NCBI RefSeq assembly: GCF_040717445.1
Contig: NZ_JBFEFL010000001.1
Location: 2,366,001-2,430,000 of the forward strand
Direction of reading: 5' to 3'
From: Qipengyuania sp. JC766
GTDB lineage: Bacteria > Pseudomonadota > Alphaproteobacteria > Sphingomonadales > Sphingomonadaceae
DNA: 64,000 nt
The number at the start of each line of letters is the position of its first letter. Positions within the stretch are counted from its first letter, which is position 1. A program made the position numbers and the translations under genes. The notes under the pieces were generated by a model. That model had not been told where the DNA came from and did no database searches. It worked only from the letters and a program-made list of their open reading frames with translations. This document shows, one piece after another, positions 26,602 to 37,329 of the stretch.

Positions 26602-27119
26602 GCAAACCCGACACCACGCGCATGATCCGTGTCGACCAGGCCGGAGAGTTCGGCGCGACCCGCATCTACGAAGGCCAGCTCGCCGTGCTCGGAGACAGGC
26701 ACCCGCACTCTGCGGAAATCAAGGCGATGGCCGCGCAGGAAGAAGGCCACCGGGCCCGCTTCGATGCGCTGATGGCGGAGCGCGGGGTCCGGCCGACGGC
26801 GCTGCAGCCGTTCTGGAAAGCCGCCGGCTTCGGGCTGGGCGCGGTGACCGCGCTGATCGGCCCGGAGGCGGCGATGGCGTGCACCGCCGCGGTCGAGGAG
26901 GAAATCGACCGCCATTATTCCAACCAGCTCGACGAGCTGGAGGAAGCGGGTGCGGATCCCGAACTGTCCGCCATGATCGAGGAATTCCGCGAGGACGAGC
27001 GCGAACATCGCGACGCGGCGCTGGCACATGGCGCGGAGAAGGCACCCGCCTATCCGCTGCTGTCGGGCGTGATCCGGCTGGGTTGCAAGGCGGCAATTCG
27101 CCTCTCCGAACGGATCTGA
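26598..27119 (+). CDS. coq7: Demethoxyubiquinone hydroxylase (Coq7 family)
   Basis: 173 residues from the ATG at 26598 (MSKPDTTRMIRVDQAGEFGATRIYEGQ). The di-iron ligands appear in order: the Glu of AGEFGATRIYEGQ, AAQEEGHRARF, AVEEEIDRHY and EFREDEREHRDAAL. It hydroxylates demethoxyubiquinone at the membrane, a late step of ubiquinone synthesis. The length matches the short alphaproteobacterial Coq7 form. It overlaps dsbB by four bases. Confidence 0.92.
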   Translation: MSKPDTTRMIRVDQAGEFGATRIYEGQLAVLGDRHPHSAEIKAMAAQEEGHRARFDALMAERGVRPTALQPFWKAAGFGLGAVTALIGPEAAMACTAAVEEEIDRHYSNQLDELEEAGADPELSAMIEEFREDEREHRDAALAHGAEKAPAYPLLSGVIRLGCKAAIRLSERI

Positions 27120-27228
27120 CCCGGGGCGGCGGCCGGAACCAAGGCAGCCGTTCGGGCGCTTCATCCTATATTCAACGGTGTGGCGTTCAGTTAGGAACCG
27201 TCACGGCCCAACCGACAGGAACCATCCG

Positions 27229-27831
27229 ATGCGCACGCTCGCCCTTTCACTCGCCGCCACGGCTTTCGGACTGACCGGAGCCAGCGCCCTTGCCCAGGAA
27301 ACGACCGAGGCCGTGCCGGACAATGTGCAGACGGCAATCGTCTATGGCGAGGACGACGCGCCGCCCTGTCCCGAAGGCGTGATCTGCGTGATCGCGCGCA
27401 TGCCGGAATCGGAACGCTATCGCATCCCGCCCGTGCTTCGCCTGAGCGAGGATCCGTCAAACATGGCGTGGACGCGCCGGGTGGAACGGCTCGAGATCAT
27501 CGGCGATTCGGGCATCCAGTCCTGCTCGCCGGTCGGCGCGGGCGGCGAGACCGGCTGCACGCAGCAGCTGATCGCGGCCGCCTATGGCGAGCGCGAGAAT
27601 TCGAACAGCGTGCGCTTCGGCCAGCTGATCAACGAAGCGCGCGAGGAGCGCCTGTCCGAGATCGACTCCGAAGCGGCGGCGGAACAGCAGCGCGTCGAAG
27701 AACTTGAGCGCCAGTACATGGAACGCCTGGAAGCCGAGCGCGACGGCCCCGTTCCGGGCTCCGAAACGGACGCATCGGGCGAACCAGTGGCAGTCGATCC
27801 GGACGATCTCCCCGATCCGCAGGGGCTTTGA
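27229..27831 (+). CDS. Secreted protein of unknown function
   Basis: 200 residues from the ATG at 27229. A cleavable signal peptide is clear (MRTLALSLAATAFGLTGASALAQ, predicted cut after ALA at about 22). The mature part has four Cys in the first half (PPCPEGVICVIA and QSCSPVGAGGETGCTQQL), probably two disulfides, then a Glu/Gln/Arg-rich helical stretch (about 130-175) and a Pro/Asp-rich tail. I do not recognise the family. It is the last high-GC gene before the polysaccharide island. Confidence 0.75.
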   Translation: MRTLALSLAATAFGLTGASALAQETTEAVPDNVQTAIVYGEDDAPPCPEGVICVIARMPESERYRIPPVLRLSEDPSNMAWTRRVERLEIIGDSGIQSCSPVGAGGETGCTQQLIAAAYGERENSNSVRFGQLINEAREERLSEIDSEAAAEQQRVEELERQYMERLEAERDGPVPGSETDASGEPVAVDPDDLPDPQGL

Positions 27832-27901
27832 CGGGAGGCTAAGTCGGGCTTCGATCAGGTCTTTGGGTTGCCCTATCAGGCGATCATGGTAACGCCGGCA
27901 C

Positions 27902-29023
27902 ATGGCAAAAACCCTCAAGATTCTGACGGTCTTCGGCACGAGGCCGGAGGCAATCAAGATGTTTCCGTTAATCCATCTTCTGCAGGAAGATCAGCGGTTT
28001 GACAGCCGGGTGTGTGTGTCCGGGCAGCATCGTGGGATGCTGGACCAAGTCCTCGAAATCGCAGGCATCGAACCGCATCACGATCTAGATCTGATGCAGC
28101 CCGGCCAGACGCTAGATGCCCTGACCGCACGTCTACTGGAAGGAATAGGGAATGTCCTTGACGAAGAACGTCCAGACTGGGTCGTGGTCCAAGGCGACAC
28201 CGCGACTGCAATGTGCGGTGGACTGGCGGCATATTACAGAAAGATTCCGGTCGCGCACGTGGAGGCAGGACTGCGTAGCGGCGATATCCACCATCCCTGG
28301 CCGGAGGAGGTGAATCGAAAGATCATTGGAACTTTCGCCGCCCTTAATTTCGCCCCGACGGAAACTTCGGCGAAATCCTTGACGACGGAAAATGTCGATC
28401 CCGCGAAAGTGCACGTAACAGGCAATACGGTTATCGATGCACTTCATTGGATCACCGAAAAGGTTGCCGCGGAGCCTGCGCTTGCGACGGCTTTGTCCGA
28501 GGTCGAGAAGAGGTTCGCCGGCAAGCGCATTATTGGGGTGACCAGTCATCGCAGGGAGAATTTCGGTGACGGAATGGATGCCATCGCTGACGCGATCGGT
28601 CGGTTGGCCGATCGTGACGACGTCGCGATAATCTTCCCGGTGCACCTCAATCCTAATGTTCGATCCGTTATGAATGAGCGTCTCGCAGGACGAGACAACA
28701 TCGCTCTGCTCGAACCTCTGGATTATCCGAACTTTGCCCGTCTCCTCGACATAAGCTCAATCATGCTCACCGACAGCGGCGGCGTGCAGGAGGAAGCTCC
28801 TGCGTTGGGCAAACCGGTTCTGGTGATGCGGGAGACAACGGAGCGTCCGGAGGGTGTCGAAGCCGGCACGGCAAAGCTGGTCGGTACCGATGCCGACAGG
28901 ATCGTCGAAGAGGCGAGCCTTCTTCTCGATGATCAAGAAGCCTACTCAGCCATGGCCCGCTCGCACAATCCCTTCGGCGACGGGAAGGCTGCACAGCGCA
29001 TTGTCGATCTGCTGGCCGGCTGA
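27902..29023 (+). CDS. wecB: UDP-N-acetylglucosamine 2-epimerase (non-hydrolysing)
   Basis: A 373-residue non-hydrolysing epimerase. LTVFGTRPEAIKMFPLIHLL (about 8-27), VVQGDTATAMCGGLAAYY (about 95-112), VAHVEAGLRSGD (about 118-129, with the key Glu), VTSHRRENFGDG (about 202-213) and LTDSGGVQEEAPALGKPVLVMR (about 288-309) are all intact. It converts UDP-GlcNAc to UDP-ManNAc. The next gene, wecC, oxidises that to UDP-ManNAcA. Base composition drops here relative to the genes before it, which marks the left border of the island. Confidence 0.94.
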   Translation: MAKTLKILTVFGTRPEAIKMFPLIHLLQEDQRFDSRVCVSGQHRGMLDQVLEIAGIEPHHDLDLMQPGQTLDALTARLLEGIGNVLDEERPDWVVVQGDTATAMCGGLAAYYRKIPVAHVEAGLRSGDIHHPWPEEVNRKIIGTFAALNFAPTETSAKSLTTENVDPAKVHVTGNTVIDALHWITEKVAAEPALATALSEVEKRFAGKRIIGVTSHRRENFGDGMDAIADAIGRLADRDDVAIIFPVHLNPNVRSVMNERLAGRDNIALLEPLDYPNFARLLDISSIMLTDSGGVQEEAPALGKPVLVMRETTERPEGVEAGTAKLVGTDADRIVEEASLLLDDQEAYSAMARSHNPFGDGKAAQRIVDLLAG

Positions 29024-29047
29024 ACGGCCTTCATTGCATTTCCAGTG

Positions 29048-29069
29048 GGCGGGCCGTAGTTCGCCCGCC
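29048..29069 (+). other. GC-rich hairpin between wecB and wecC
   Basis: Seven-bp stem GGCGGGC / GCCCGCC (29048-29054 and 29063-29069), eight-base loop, no U tract. It lies in the 67-base gap between two co-oriented genes. It could protect an mRNA end or attenuate; no role can be assigned. Confidence 0.35.
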
Positions 29070-29090
29070 AACCATCACGACAGGAATCTC

Positions 29091-30392
29091 ATGTTCGTCG
29101 ACAAGAAGCCCGCAGTTTGCGTTATCGGTCTCGGCTATATCGGCCTTCCGACGGCAGCGACCATTGCCCGAGCGGAATGCCCGGTGATCGGCATCGACGT
29201 GTCGGAAAAGGTGGTCGAGACGATCAACCGGGGCGAAATCCATATCGAGGAAGTCGATCTCGATGCCCTAGTGCAGGCAGTGGTACGTCGCGGTACCTTG
29301 AAGGCGTCGACCGAGATGCAGGCGGCGGATGTGTTCGTGATCGCGGTTCCGACGCCGTTCGAGCACGACGGAAATCACACGCCCGACACGTCCTACGTCA
29401 TGGCAGCGGCGAAGGAAGTCGCCGGCGTGCTGAAAGCTGGGGACACGATCATCCTCGAATCGACGTCGCCCGTCGGCACGACCGAAGCGATGCGTGATCT
29501 GCTTGCCGATCTCAGGCCCGACCTCCGAATGCCCGGAGCCGATCAGGACAAGCCCGATGTAGCGATTGCATACTGCCCCGAGCGGGTCCTTCCCGGGCGC
29601 ATCCTGGAAGAGCTGACCCACAATGACCGCTCGATCGGCGGGATCACACCGCGCTGCGCGCGCAAGGCGCTCGCCTTCTACAAGCGGTTCGTGAAGGGCG
29701 CTTGCATCACGACCGATGCCAGAAGCGCCGAGATGACCAAGCTGGTCGAAAACGCCTATCGCGACGTGAACATCGCCTTTGCGAACGAATTGTCGATGGT
29801 CTCCGACGCGATGGGGCTCGATGTGTGGGAAGTCATCCGTCTGGCCAACCGACATCCCCGAGTGAATATTCTTCAGCCCGGACCCGGCGTCGGGGGCCAT
29901 TGTATCGCCGTCGATCCGTGGTTCATCGTGAACGGCGCGCCGGAGCAGTCCAGGCTCATCAGGACCGGACGCGAGGTCAATGTGGGCAAGACCCATCACG
30001 TGATCGAGAAGGCGCGGCAGCTCATCGCGGAAAACGAGGGCGTTCCGGTTGGATGCCTGGGGTTGGCTTTCAAGGCGAATATCGACGACTTCCGGGAAAG
30101 CCCTGCTCTCGAGGTCGCCGCGAGCCTGGCGCGCGAGTTCGGGGAGCGGATCCGGATCGTGGAGCCCTATGCGGCCGAACTGCCGATCGAGTTCACCGAT
30201 ACCGGCGCGGCGCTGATCGACATCGACACCGCGCTGGAGACATGCGGCGTGCTCATCGTTCTGGTGGACCACGACCTGTTCAAGGTCGTGCCCGCGGAAG
30301 AGCGCAATCATGCTGCGATCTACGACACGCGCGGGATCTGGCCCGACGCGCAGGAGAAGCCGGGCCGGCCGGGTCTGCGCCTCGCCAGCTAG
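29091..30392 (+). CDS. wecC: UDP-N-acetyl-D-mannosamine dehydrogenase
   Basis: 433 residues from the ATG at 29091. UDP-sugar dehydrogenase architecture: Rossmann VCVIGLGYIGLPTAATIA (about 8-25), VPTPFEHDGNHTPDTSYV, the middle-domain lysine in EMTKLVENAYRDVNIAFANEL (about 216-236), the catalytic Cys in PGPGVGGHCIAVDPWFI (about 263-279) and the C-terminal GLAFKANIDDFRESPALEVA. The HTPDTSYV and DDFRESPA details favour the UDP-ManNAc group. It makes UDP-ManNAcA with two NAD. It ends nine bases from the convergent epimerase gene. Confidence 0.92.
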   Translation: MFVDKKPAVCVIGLGYIGLPTAATIARAECPVIGIDVSEKVVETINRGEIHIEEVDLDALVQAVVRRGTLKASTEMQAADVFVIAVPTPFEHDGNHTPDTSYVMAAAKEVAGVLKAGDTIILESTSPVGTTEAMRDLLADLRPDLRMPGADQDKPDVAIAYCPERVLPGRILEELTHNDRSIGGITPRCARKALAFYKRFVKGACITTDARSAEMTKLVENAYRDVNIAFANELSMVSDAMGLDVWEVIRLANRHPRVNILQPGPGVGGHCIAVDPWFIVNGAPEQSRLIRTGREVNVGKTHHVIEKARQLIAENEGVPVGCLGLAFKANIDDFRESPALEVAASLAREFGERIRIVEPYAAELPIEFTDTGAALIDIDTALETCGVLIVLVDHDLFKVVPAEERNHAAIYDTRGIWPDAQEKPGRPGLRLAS

Positions 30393-30401
30393 GGCGTCCG
30401 G

Positions 30402-31415
30402 TCAGACGCCGTAATAGTCGCGGTACCAGGCGACGAAGCGCCGGATGCCTTCCTTCACGTCCGTCTGCGGGCGGTACCCGGTCAGTTCCTGAAGCAGCGT
30501 CGCATCGGCCCAGGTCGCCGGCACGTCGCCTGTCTGCATGCCCATGTAGTTGCGTTGTGCCTCCCGGCCGCATTCCGCCTCGATCGCCTCGATGAAGTCG
30601 AGAAGGCGGACCTTGTCGCTGTTGCCGATATTGACCACGCGGAACGGCGCGGCGGGCGACAAGCTGTCGTATTCGGGAATGTCCTCCCGGCTTTCCGGGC
30701 GTTCTGGCACCGCGTCGATCAGCAGGCGGATGCCACGGACGAGATCGCTCACATAGGTGAAGTCGCGATACATCTCGCCATGGTTGTAGATGTCGATCGG
30801 CGTGTCTTCGAGGATACCCTTGGTAAACTTGAACAGCGCCATGTCCGGACGCCCCCACGGCCCGTAGACCGTGAAGAAGCGGAACATGGTGACCGGCAGG
30901 TCCCACAGGTGGGCGTAGCTGTGCGCCATCGCCTCGTTCGCCTTCTTCGTGGCGGCGTAGAAGGTCAGCGGCGTGTCGCATTTCTCGCGCTCGTCGAACG
31001 GCATCTCGTCGTTCGCCCCGTAGACGGAACTGGTGCTTGCCATCAGCAGGTGGTCGACGCCCAGCTCGCGGGCGCATTCCATGACGTTGAAGGTGCCGGT
31101 GATGTTCGCGTCGAGATAGGCGCGCGGATTTTCCAGGCTGTACCGGACCCCAGCCTGCGCGGCGAGGTGGACGATGACGTCCGGCCGTTCCTCCAGCATC
31201 AGCGCGCGCAGGCCGTCGAAATCCTCCAGCATCCCGACATGGGCGCTGAAATGTTCGTTCTGCAGCAGCATCTGGTGCCGCCGCTCCTTGATGCGCACGT
31301 CGTAATAGTCCGTCATGCCGTCGTAGCCGACGACCCGGAACCCTTCCTTCAGCAGGAGGTCGGCGAGATGGAAGCCGATGAAGCCGGCGGTCCCGGTGAC
31401 GAATACGGTGCGCAT
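30402..31415 (-). CDS. NAD-dependent epimerase (UDP-glucuronate 4-epimerase-like)
   Basis: A 337-residue short-chain epimerase: NAD motif VFVTGTAGFIGFHLADLLL (about 3-21), DGMTDYYDVRIKERR (about 35-50), HLAAQAGVRYSLENP (about 83-97) and the catalytic STSSVYG plus YAATKKANE (Tyr/Lys). The motif set is that of UDP-glucuronate or UDP-GlcNAcA 4-epimerases. With the dehydrogenase directly upstream (31425-32693, same strand, nine-base gap) it would turn a UDP-uronic acid into its galacto form. Which uronic acid (GlcA or GlcNAcA) cannot be settled by eye. Confidence 0.88.
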   Translation of the reverse strand: MRTVFVTGTAGFIGFHLADLLLKEGFRVVGYDGMTDYYDVRIKERRHQMLLQNEHFSAHVGMLEDFDGLRALMLEERPDVIVHLAAQAGVRYSLENPRAYLDANITGTFNVMECARELGVDHLLMASTSSVYGANDEMPFDEREKCDTPLTFYAATKKANEAMAHSYAHLWDLPVTMFRFFTVYGPWGRPDMALFKFTKGILEDTPIDIYNHGEMYRDFTYVSDLVRGIRLLIDAVPERPESREDIPEYDSLSPAAPFRVVNIGNSDKVRLLDFIEAIEAECGREAQRNYMGMQTGDVPATWADATLLQELTGYRPQTDVKEGIRRFVAWYRDYYGV

Positions 31416-31424
31416 CCTATCGCC

Positions 31425-32693
<1,269 letters not shown>

Positions 32694-32766
32694 CGACACG
32701 TCCATCTACAAAATATGCTGGGGGCAGGCCGGCGCTCTAGCCGCCGGCCGGAAGGGCATCAACCGC

Positions 32767-33945
32767 TTAGCGGACCGCCTGCGAGAGGACCCCGGCCACG
32801 GCATCGCAGATGCGCGCGACATCCTCGTCCGTCAGGGTGGGATGGGTCAGGAACATCAGGCTCGTGCGGCCCAGCCGATGGGCGTTGGGCAGGCGCTGCG
32901 CCGGGCGCCAGCCCGTACCGTCGAAGGCGGCTTCGTCGTACACTTCCGAACAGCTGCCCTGCATCAGCGGCACGTCGCGGCCCATGACTTCCGCCACGAT
33001 CCGGTCGCGGTCCCAGCCATCCTTCAGCCCTTCGGGCCGGACATAGGCGTAGAAGCGGTACCAGGCGTGCGTCATGCCTTCGGGCGGCAGGGGCACGGAC
33101 ACGGCGGATGCGAATGGCGCCAGCGTTTCGGCGTAGCGGGCGGCGATCTGCGCCCGGCGCGCGCTCCACTGCGGCATCCGGCCGAGCTGGATGCGGCCGA
33201 TCGCGGCCTGCATTTCCAGCATCCGCCAGTTGGTGCCGAATTCGTCGTGCAGCCAGCGGAAGCCCGGGGGATGTTCGCGTTCGAACACCGCTTCCCAGGA
33301 CTTGCCGTGGTCCTTGAAGGACCACATGCGGCGGCGCAGCGCCTCGTCCCGGCAAGTGACCATGCCGCCTTCGCCGCCGGTCGTCATGATCTTGTCCTGG
33401 CAGAAGGACCAGGCCCCGGCATGGCCGAAGGACCCGACCGAGCGGCCATCGATCTTCGCCCCGTGGGCCTGCGCGCAATCCTCGATCACGACTATGTCGC
33501 GCGCCTCGGCTAGCTGCATGATCCCCTTCATGTCGCACGGCCAGCCGGCCAGGTGCACCGGGATGATGGCCTTCGTCCTGTCGGTCAGGACAGGCGCGAT
33601 CGTGGCGGGCGCGATATTGCCGCTTTCCGGATCGACATCGGCAAATACTGGCACGGCGCCCGCGTTCACGACGCTGGACACTGAAGCGATGAAGGTGCGC
33701 GGCGTCACCACCACCTCGTCGCCCGGTCCGATGCCGAGCGCGCGCAGAGCGAGGTCGAGGGCCAGCGTGCCGTTGGCGACGGCCACGGCGTGTTCGCAAT
33801 CGGCGAAGCGCGCGAACTCGCGCTCGAAATGGCGGACTTCCTCGCCCGTCCACTGGTTCACCCTGCCGGACAGCAGCACGCGCGAAGCGGCGTCCGCTTC
33901 TTCTTCGGTATAGGATGGCCAGGGGGCGACCGAGGTGTTGAGCAT
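32767..33945 (-). CDS. DegT/DnrJ/EryC1/StrS aminotransferase (PLP, nucleotide sugar)
   Basis: 392 residues. VANGTLALDLALRALGIGPGDEVVVTPRTF (about 57-86) and the PLP-binding lysine in WSFCQDKIMTTGGEGGM (about 180-196) define the family; IEDCAQAHGAKIDGRSVGSFG carries the PLP-stacking and phosphate contacts. It would aminate a 4-keto sugar nucleotide with glutamate as donor. The 4,6-dehydratase on the other side of the divergent promoter (34163-36094) could supply such a keto sugar, and the acetyltransferase at 36693 could N-acetylate the product, as in bacillosamine-type pathways. Confidence 0.9.
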   Translation of the reverse strand: MLNTSVAPWPSYTEEEADAASRVLLSGRVNQWTGEEVRHFEREFARFADCEHAVAVANGTLALDLALRALGIGPGDEVVVTPRTFIASVSSVVNAGAVPVFADVDPESGNIAPATIAPVLTDRTKAIIPVHLAGWPCDMKGIMQLAEARDIVVIEDCAQAHGAKIDGRSVGSFGHAGAWSFCQDKIMTTGGEGGMVTCRDEALRRRMWSFKDHGKSWEAVFEREHPPGFRWLHDEFGTNWRMLEMQAAIGRIQLGRMPQWSARRAQIAARYAETLAPFASAVSVPLPPEGMTHAWYRFYAYVRPEGLKDGWDRDRIVAEVMGRDVPLMQGSCSEVYDEAAFDGTGWRPAQRLPNAHRLGRTSLMFLTHPTLTDEDVARICDAVAGVLSQAVR

Positions 33946-34162
33946 GGGCGTCCTGCTATCGGGAACTCGAATGCAAAGGCAAACGCCGGGCGCGAGTGCA
34001 GCAATGCGCGGCGCAATGCAAGGCGCGCGATCGGGCTTGCGGAATTTCGAGCGTTTTCAGTGGCATGACATATCCAAGCTTGCGTTCCGGCATCGGCTTC
34101 CATATGCGCACGCTCCAGATTGCCGGGTTTGATGGGTGCCAGGCGCGAGCCGCGAGTATTGT

Positions 34163-36094
34163 ATGAAGGCACGACCGACCGAATTCGGGATTTCGGTGGC
34201 ACGCGGTATTTCCGCGTCGCTGCTGCGTGCCGATCGCAATTCCAAGCGGCTGCTGGCGGTCGCGGTGGACGTGCTCTGCTGCATCGTCGCGGTACTCGTC
34301 TCCTTCTCCATTCGGCTCGGCTACTGGGAAGTCGTTTCTCCCGCGGTAGGCGGCATGATCGTGGCGCAGGTCGCCATGTTCCTGCCGATCTTCTATTTCG
34401 GCGGGGTCTATTCCAACCTGTTCCGCTTCCACGGACCGCGCGGCATGACGCAGCTGGCATTCTGCTGCGCCGTCCTGGCGATACCGTCCGTCGTCATTTT
34501 CGGCGTCGTGTCGATATCCGGCGTGCCTCGCACGCTCAGCATCCTCTTCCCGCTGGTGTTCTTCGCGCTGGTGGCGCTGTCGCGGATCATCGCGCGCTAC
34601 GTGCTGGTGGACCTGTTCGGGGAGCGGAACGCGCGGCGCAACGTGCTGATCTACGGTGCGGGGTCGGCGGGACGGCAACTGGCCGCCTCGATCGCTCACG
34701 AGCGCGAATACCGGCTGATCGGTTATCTCGATGCCGATCCGGCGCTGGCTGGCCGGAAGCTCGAAGGGGTGCCGATCTTCTCGACCCTCGACATGGAAAG
34801 CGCGCTGGAGCGCCACGGTATCGAGATCGTGCTGCTGGCCGTTCCCAGCATGCCGCGCAGCACGCGCGCCAAGCTGGTGGAGCGGCTGCAGGACAGCGAT
34901 ATCCATGTGCTGACCCTGCCTGCCCTGGGAGAGATCGTCGACGGCAAGGTATCGGTCAGCGATCTGCGCCCGATCGACGTGGCCGACCTGCTGAGCCGCG
35001 ATCCGGTGGAGCCCGATCCGGCCCTGATGAGCCGGACGATCGAGGGGAAGTGCGTGCTAGTAACGGGCGCGGGCGGATCCATCGGCGGCGAATTGTCGCG
35101 CCAGATCCTGGTCCAGCGGCCGGAGCGGATCGTGCTGGTCGAAATGACCGAGGCGGCGCTCTACGCGATCGACGGCGAATTGCGGACGCTGGCGACGGAA
35201 CGGAACCTGCAGGTCGATATCGTCCCCGAACTCGCCTCGGTCGACAATGCCGCCAGCGCGCGGCGCATCCTGACCCGCTACCGCCCGCACACGGTTTATC
35301 ACGCGGCCGCCTACAAGCACGTGCCGATGGTGGAAGCGAACGTCGTCTCGGGCGTCTCCAACAATGTGCGCGGGACGCTCAACTGCGCGCTCGCCGCCTG
35401 CGAAATCGGGGTGGAACGGTTCATCCTCGTCAGCACCGACAAGGCGGTCCGGCCGACCAACGTCATGGGCGCGTCCAAGCGCGTATGCGAGATGATCCTG
35501 CAGGCGCTCTCGCGCGTCGAATGCCCGACCGTGTTCTCCATGGTGCGCTTCGGCAACGTGCTGGGATCCTCCGGCTCGGTCGTCCCGCGCTTTCGCGAAC
35601 AGATCGCCCATGGAGGGCCGGTCTCGATCACCCACCGCGACATCACCCGCTACTTCATGACCATTCCGGAAGCGGCAGGGCTGGTGATTCAGGCCGGCGC
35701 CATGGCCCGCGGCGGCGAGGTCTACCTGCTCGACATGGGCCAGCCGGTGAAGATCATGGACCTCGCGCGCACGATGATCCGCCTTTCGGGCCGGACCGTG
35801 CGCGGTCCCGACAATCCCGACGGCGATATCGAGATCGTGGAAACCGGCCTTCGTCCGGGCGAGAAACTCTACGAGGAACTCCTGATCGGAGCCGAAGCCC
35901 ATCCGACGGAACACCCGCGCATCTTCCAGGCGCAGGAAGATTTCCTCCCCTGGGTCCGACTGGAAGGTGAGATCGCGCGGCTGGATGCCATGGCCAGCGA
36001 AGGAGAGGGCGACGCGATCCGCGCCAAGCTGCGCGAGCTCGTCCCGGGCTTCAGGCCGTCCGACGCGGAACAGACACCGGGGCTGGCCGCATGA
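34163..36094 (+). CDS. UDP-sugar 4,6-dehydratase, membrane type (CapD/WbpM/PglF-like)
   Basis: 643 residues from the ATG at 34163. Four membrane helices (about 35-150), a first Rossmann-like domain (YGAGSAGRQLAASIAHE, about 167) and the catalytic SDR domain from about 290 with VTGAGGSIGGELSRQI. The active site reads STDKAVRPTNVMGASKR: Met takes the place of the usual Tyr ahead of the Lys, the hallmark of WbpM/PglF-like dehydratases. It makes the UDP-4-keto-6-deoxy sugar that starts bacillosamine or QuiNAc-type routes. Its TGA overlaps the ATG of the sugar transferase (ATGA at 36091). Confidence 0.93.
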   Translation: MKARPTEFGISVARGISASLLRADRNSKRLLAVAVDVLCCIVAVLVSFSIRLGYWEVVSPAVGGMIVAQVAMFLPIFYFGGVYSNLFRFHGPRGMTQLAFCCAVLAIPSVVIFGVVSISGVPRTLSILFPLVFFALVALSRIIARYVLVDLFGERNARRNVLIYGAGSAGRQLAASIAHEREYRLIGYLDADPALAGRKLEGVPIFSTLDMESALERHGIEIVLLAVPSMPRSTRAKLVERLQDSDIHVLTLPALGEIVDGKVSVSDLRPIDVADLLSRDPVEPDPALMSRTIEGKCVLVTGAGGSIGGELSRQILVQRPERIVLVEMTEAALYAIDGELRTLATERNLQVDIVPELASVDNAASARRILTRYRPHTVYHAAAYKHVPMVEANVVSGVSNNVRGTLNCALAACEIGVERFILVSTDKAVRPTNVMGASKRVCEMILQALSRVECPTVFSMVRFGNVLGSSGSVVPRFREQIAHGGPVSITHRDITRYFMTIPEAAGLVIQAGAMARGGEVYLLDMGQPVKIMDLARTMIRLSGRTVRGPDNPDGDIEIVETGLRPGEKLYEELLIGAEAHPTEHPRIFQAQEDFLPWVRLEGEIARLDAMASEGEGDAIRAKLRELVPGFRPSDAEQTPGLAA

Positions 36095-36693
36095 AGCGCT
36101 TTTTTGACATCGTGCTGTCCGCCCTTTTGCTGGTGATCCTGGCGCCGTTGCTGGCCGTCGTCGCCTTGCTCGTGCGCTTCCGCCTCGGCTCGCCCGTGCT
36201 TTTCCGCCAGACTCGCCCCGGACTCCACGGCAAGCCGTTCGAAATCCTGAAGTTCCGCACGATGACCGACGGCCGAGACGCACAGGGCGAACTGCTGCCC
36301 GATAGCCGCAGACTGACCGATTTCGGCCGTTTCCTGCGCTCCAGCAGCATCGACGAGCTGCCCGAACTCATTAACATCCTGCGCGGCGACATGAGCTTCG
36401 TCGGGCCGCGCCCGCTCCTGATGGAGTACCTGCCGCTATATTCGCAGGAGCAGGCGCGCCGTCACGAAGTCAGGCCGGGCATCACCGGCTGGGCCCAGGT
36501 AAACGGCCGCAATGCGATCGGCTGGGACGAGAAATTCGCGCTCGATGTGGAATATGTGGACCGGCGCAGCCTGCTGCTGGACGCCAGGATCATGGTCCTG
36601 ACCGCGCTCAAAGTGATCCGCCGCGAAGGCATCAACGCCGCAGGCGAAGCCACGATGCCGCGGTTTACGGGGGCAAGGGGAGGTCGCGACTGA
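36091..36693 (+). CDS. Phosphoglycosyl transferase (PglC-like sugar transferase)
   Basis: A 200-residue minimal phosphoglycosyl transferase: MKRFFDIVLSALLLVILAP re-entrant membrane helix (about 1-30), KFRTM, the catalytic Asp-Glu pair in SSIDELPELINILRGDMSFVGPRPLL (about 87-112) and PGITGWAQVNGRNA (about 128-142). It has only the catalytic core, like PglC, and lacks the WcaJ/WbaP N-terminal helices. It transfers phospho-sugar from UDP-sugar to undecaprenyl phosphate, the first membrane step. Overlaps with both neighbours point to one operon. Confidence 0.93.
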   Translation: MKRFFDIVLSALLLVILAPLLAVVALLVRFRLGSPVLFRQTRPGLHGKPFEILKFRTMTDGRDAQGELLPDSRRLTDFGRFLRSSSIDELPELINILRGDMSFVGPRPLLMEYLPLYSQEQARRHEVRPGITGWAQVNGRNAIGWDEKFALDVEYVDRRSLLLDARIMVLTALKVIRREGINAAGEATMPRFTGARGGRD

Positions 36694-37319
36694 TGCTTAT
36701 CGGAATATACGGGGCAAGCGGTTTTGGCAGGGAGGTCATGCCTCTGGCAAAGCGCCAGTTCGGCAGCGAAGCCGAATATTGCTTCATCGACGACCAGGGA
36801 GACTCCGAGACTAGGACGGCGGAGCCGGTACTTACCTGGGATGCTTTCCGCGAACGGGAGGGGGAAAAGCAGGTCGCACTCGCCATCGCCGACGCGGGCG
36901 TCCGAAAGAAGCTGGCCACGCGATTGCGGGAGTCCGGCATCTCTGCGGTTAGCCTGTTCGACCCCGGCGTGCTTTCCGGTTCTGACAACGAGATTGGCGA
37001 AGGGGCGATTTTCTGCGGCTTTAGCCAGATCACCAGCAACGCGAAGATCGGCCGATTCTTCCATGCGAATATCTACTCGTATGTCGCCCATGATTGCGTC
37101 ATCGGCGATTTCGTCACTTTCGCACCGCGTGTCTGCTGCAATGGCAACGTGTCGATTGGCGATTTCGCCTATATCGGAACCGGAGCGATCATCCGGCAGG
37201 GAATTGCGATAGGGGAAGGCGCAGTCATCGGAATGGGTGCAGTGGTCACGCGCGATGTGCCGGCCGGAGAAACATGGGTCGGTAATCCCGCGGCACAGCT
37301 TCAGCGTCGCAAGCCCTGA
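36693..37319 (+). CDS. Sugar O/N-acetyltransferase (PglD/NeuD-like, left-handed beta-helix)
   Basis: 208 residues. An N-terminal Rossmann-like half (IGIYGASGFGREVMPLAKRQF, about 3-24) and a C-terminal hexapeptide beta-helix (about 95-195: IGEGAIFCGFSQITSNAKIGRFFHANIYSYVAHDCVIGDFV..., ending in VVTRDVPAGETWVGNPA). The catalytic His (YVAHDCVIGDF) is present. It would acetylate the 4-amino group of a UDP-amino sugar. It follows the PglC-like transferase with a one-base overlap, the usual pglCD order. Confidence 0.9.
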   Translation: MLIGIYGASGFGREVMPLAKRQFGSEAEYCFIDDQGDSETRTAEPVLTWDAFREREGEKQVALAIADAGVRKKLATRLRESGISAVSLFDPGVLSGSDNEIGEGAIFCGFSQITSNAKIGRFFHANIYSYVAHDCVIGDFVTFAPRVCCNGNVSIGDFAYIGTGAIIRQGIAIGEGAVIGMGAVVTRDVPAGETWVGNPAAQLQRRKP

Positions 37320-37329
37320 CGGCCTGTAG

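Noticed and set aside
27135-27152. GGAACC near CGTT upstream of the secreted protein at 27229
   Set aside because: Spacer is only 9-10 bases, too short for EcfG.
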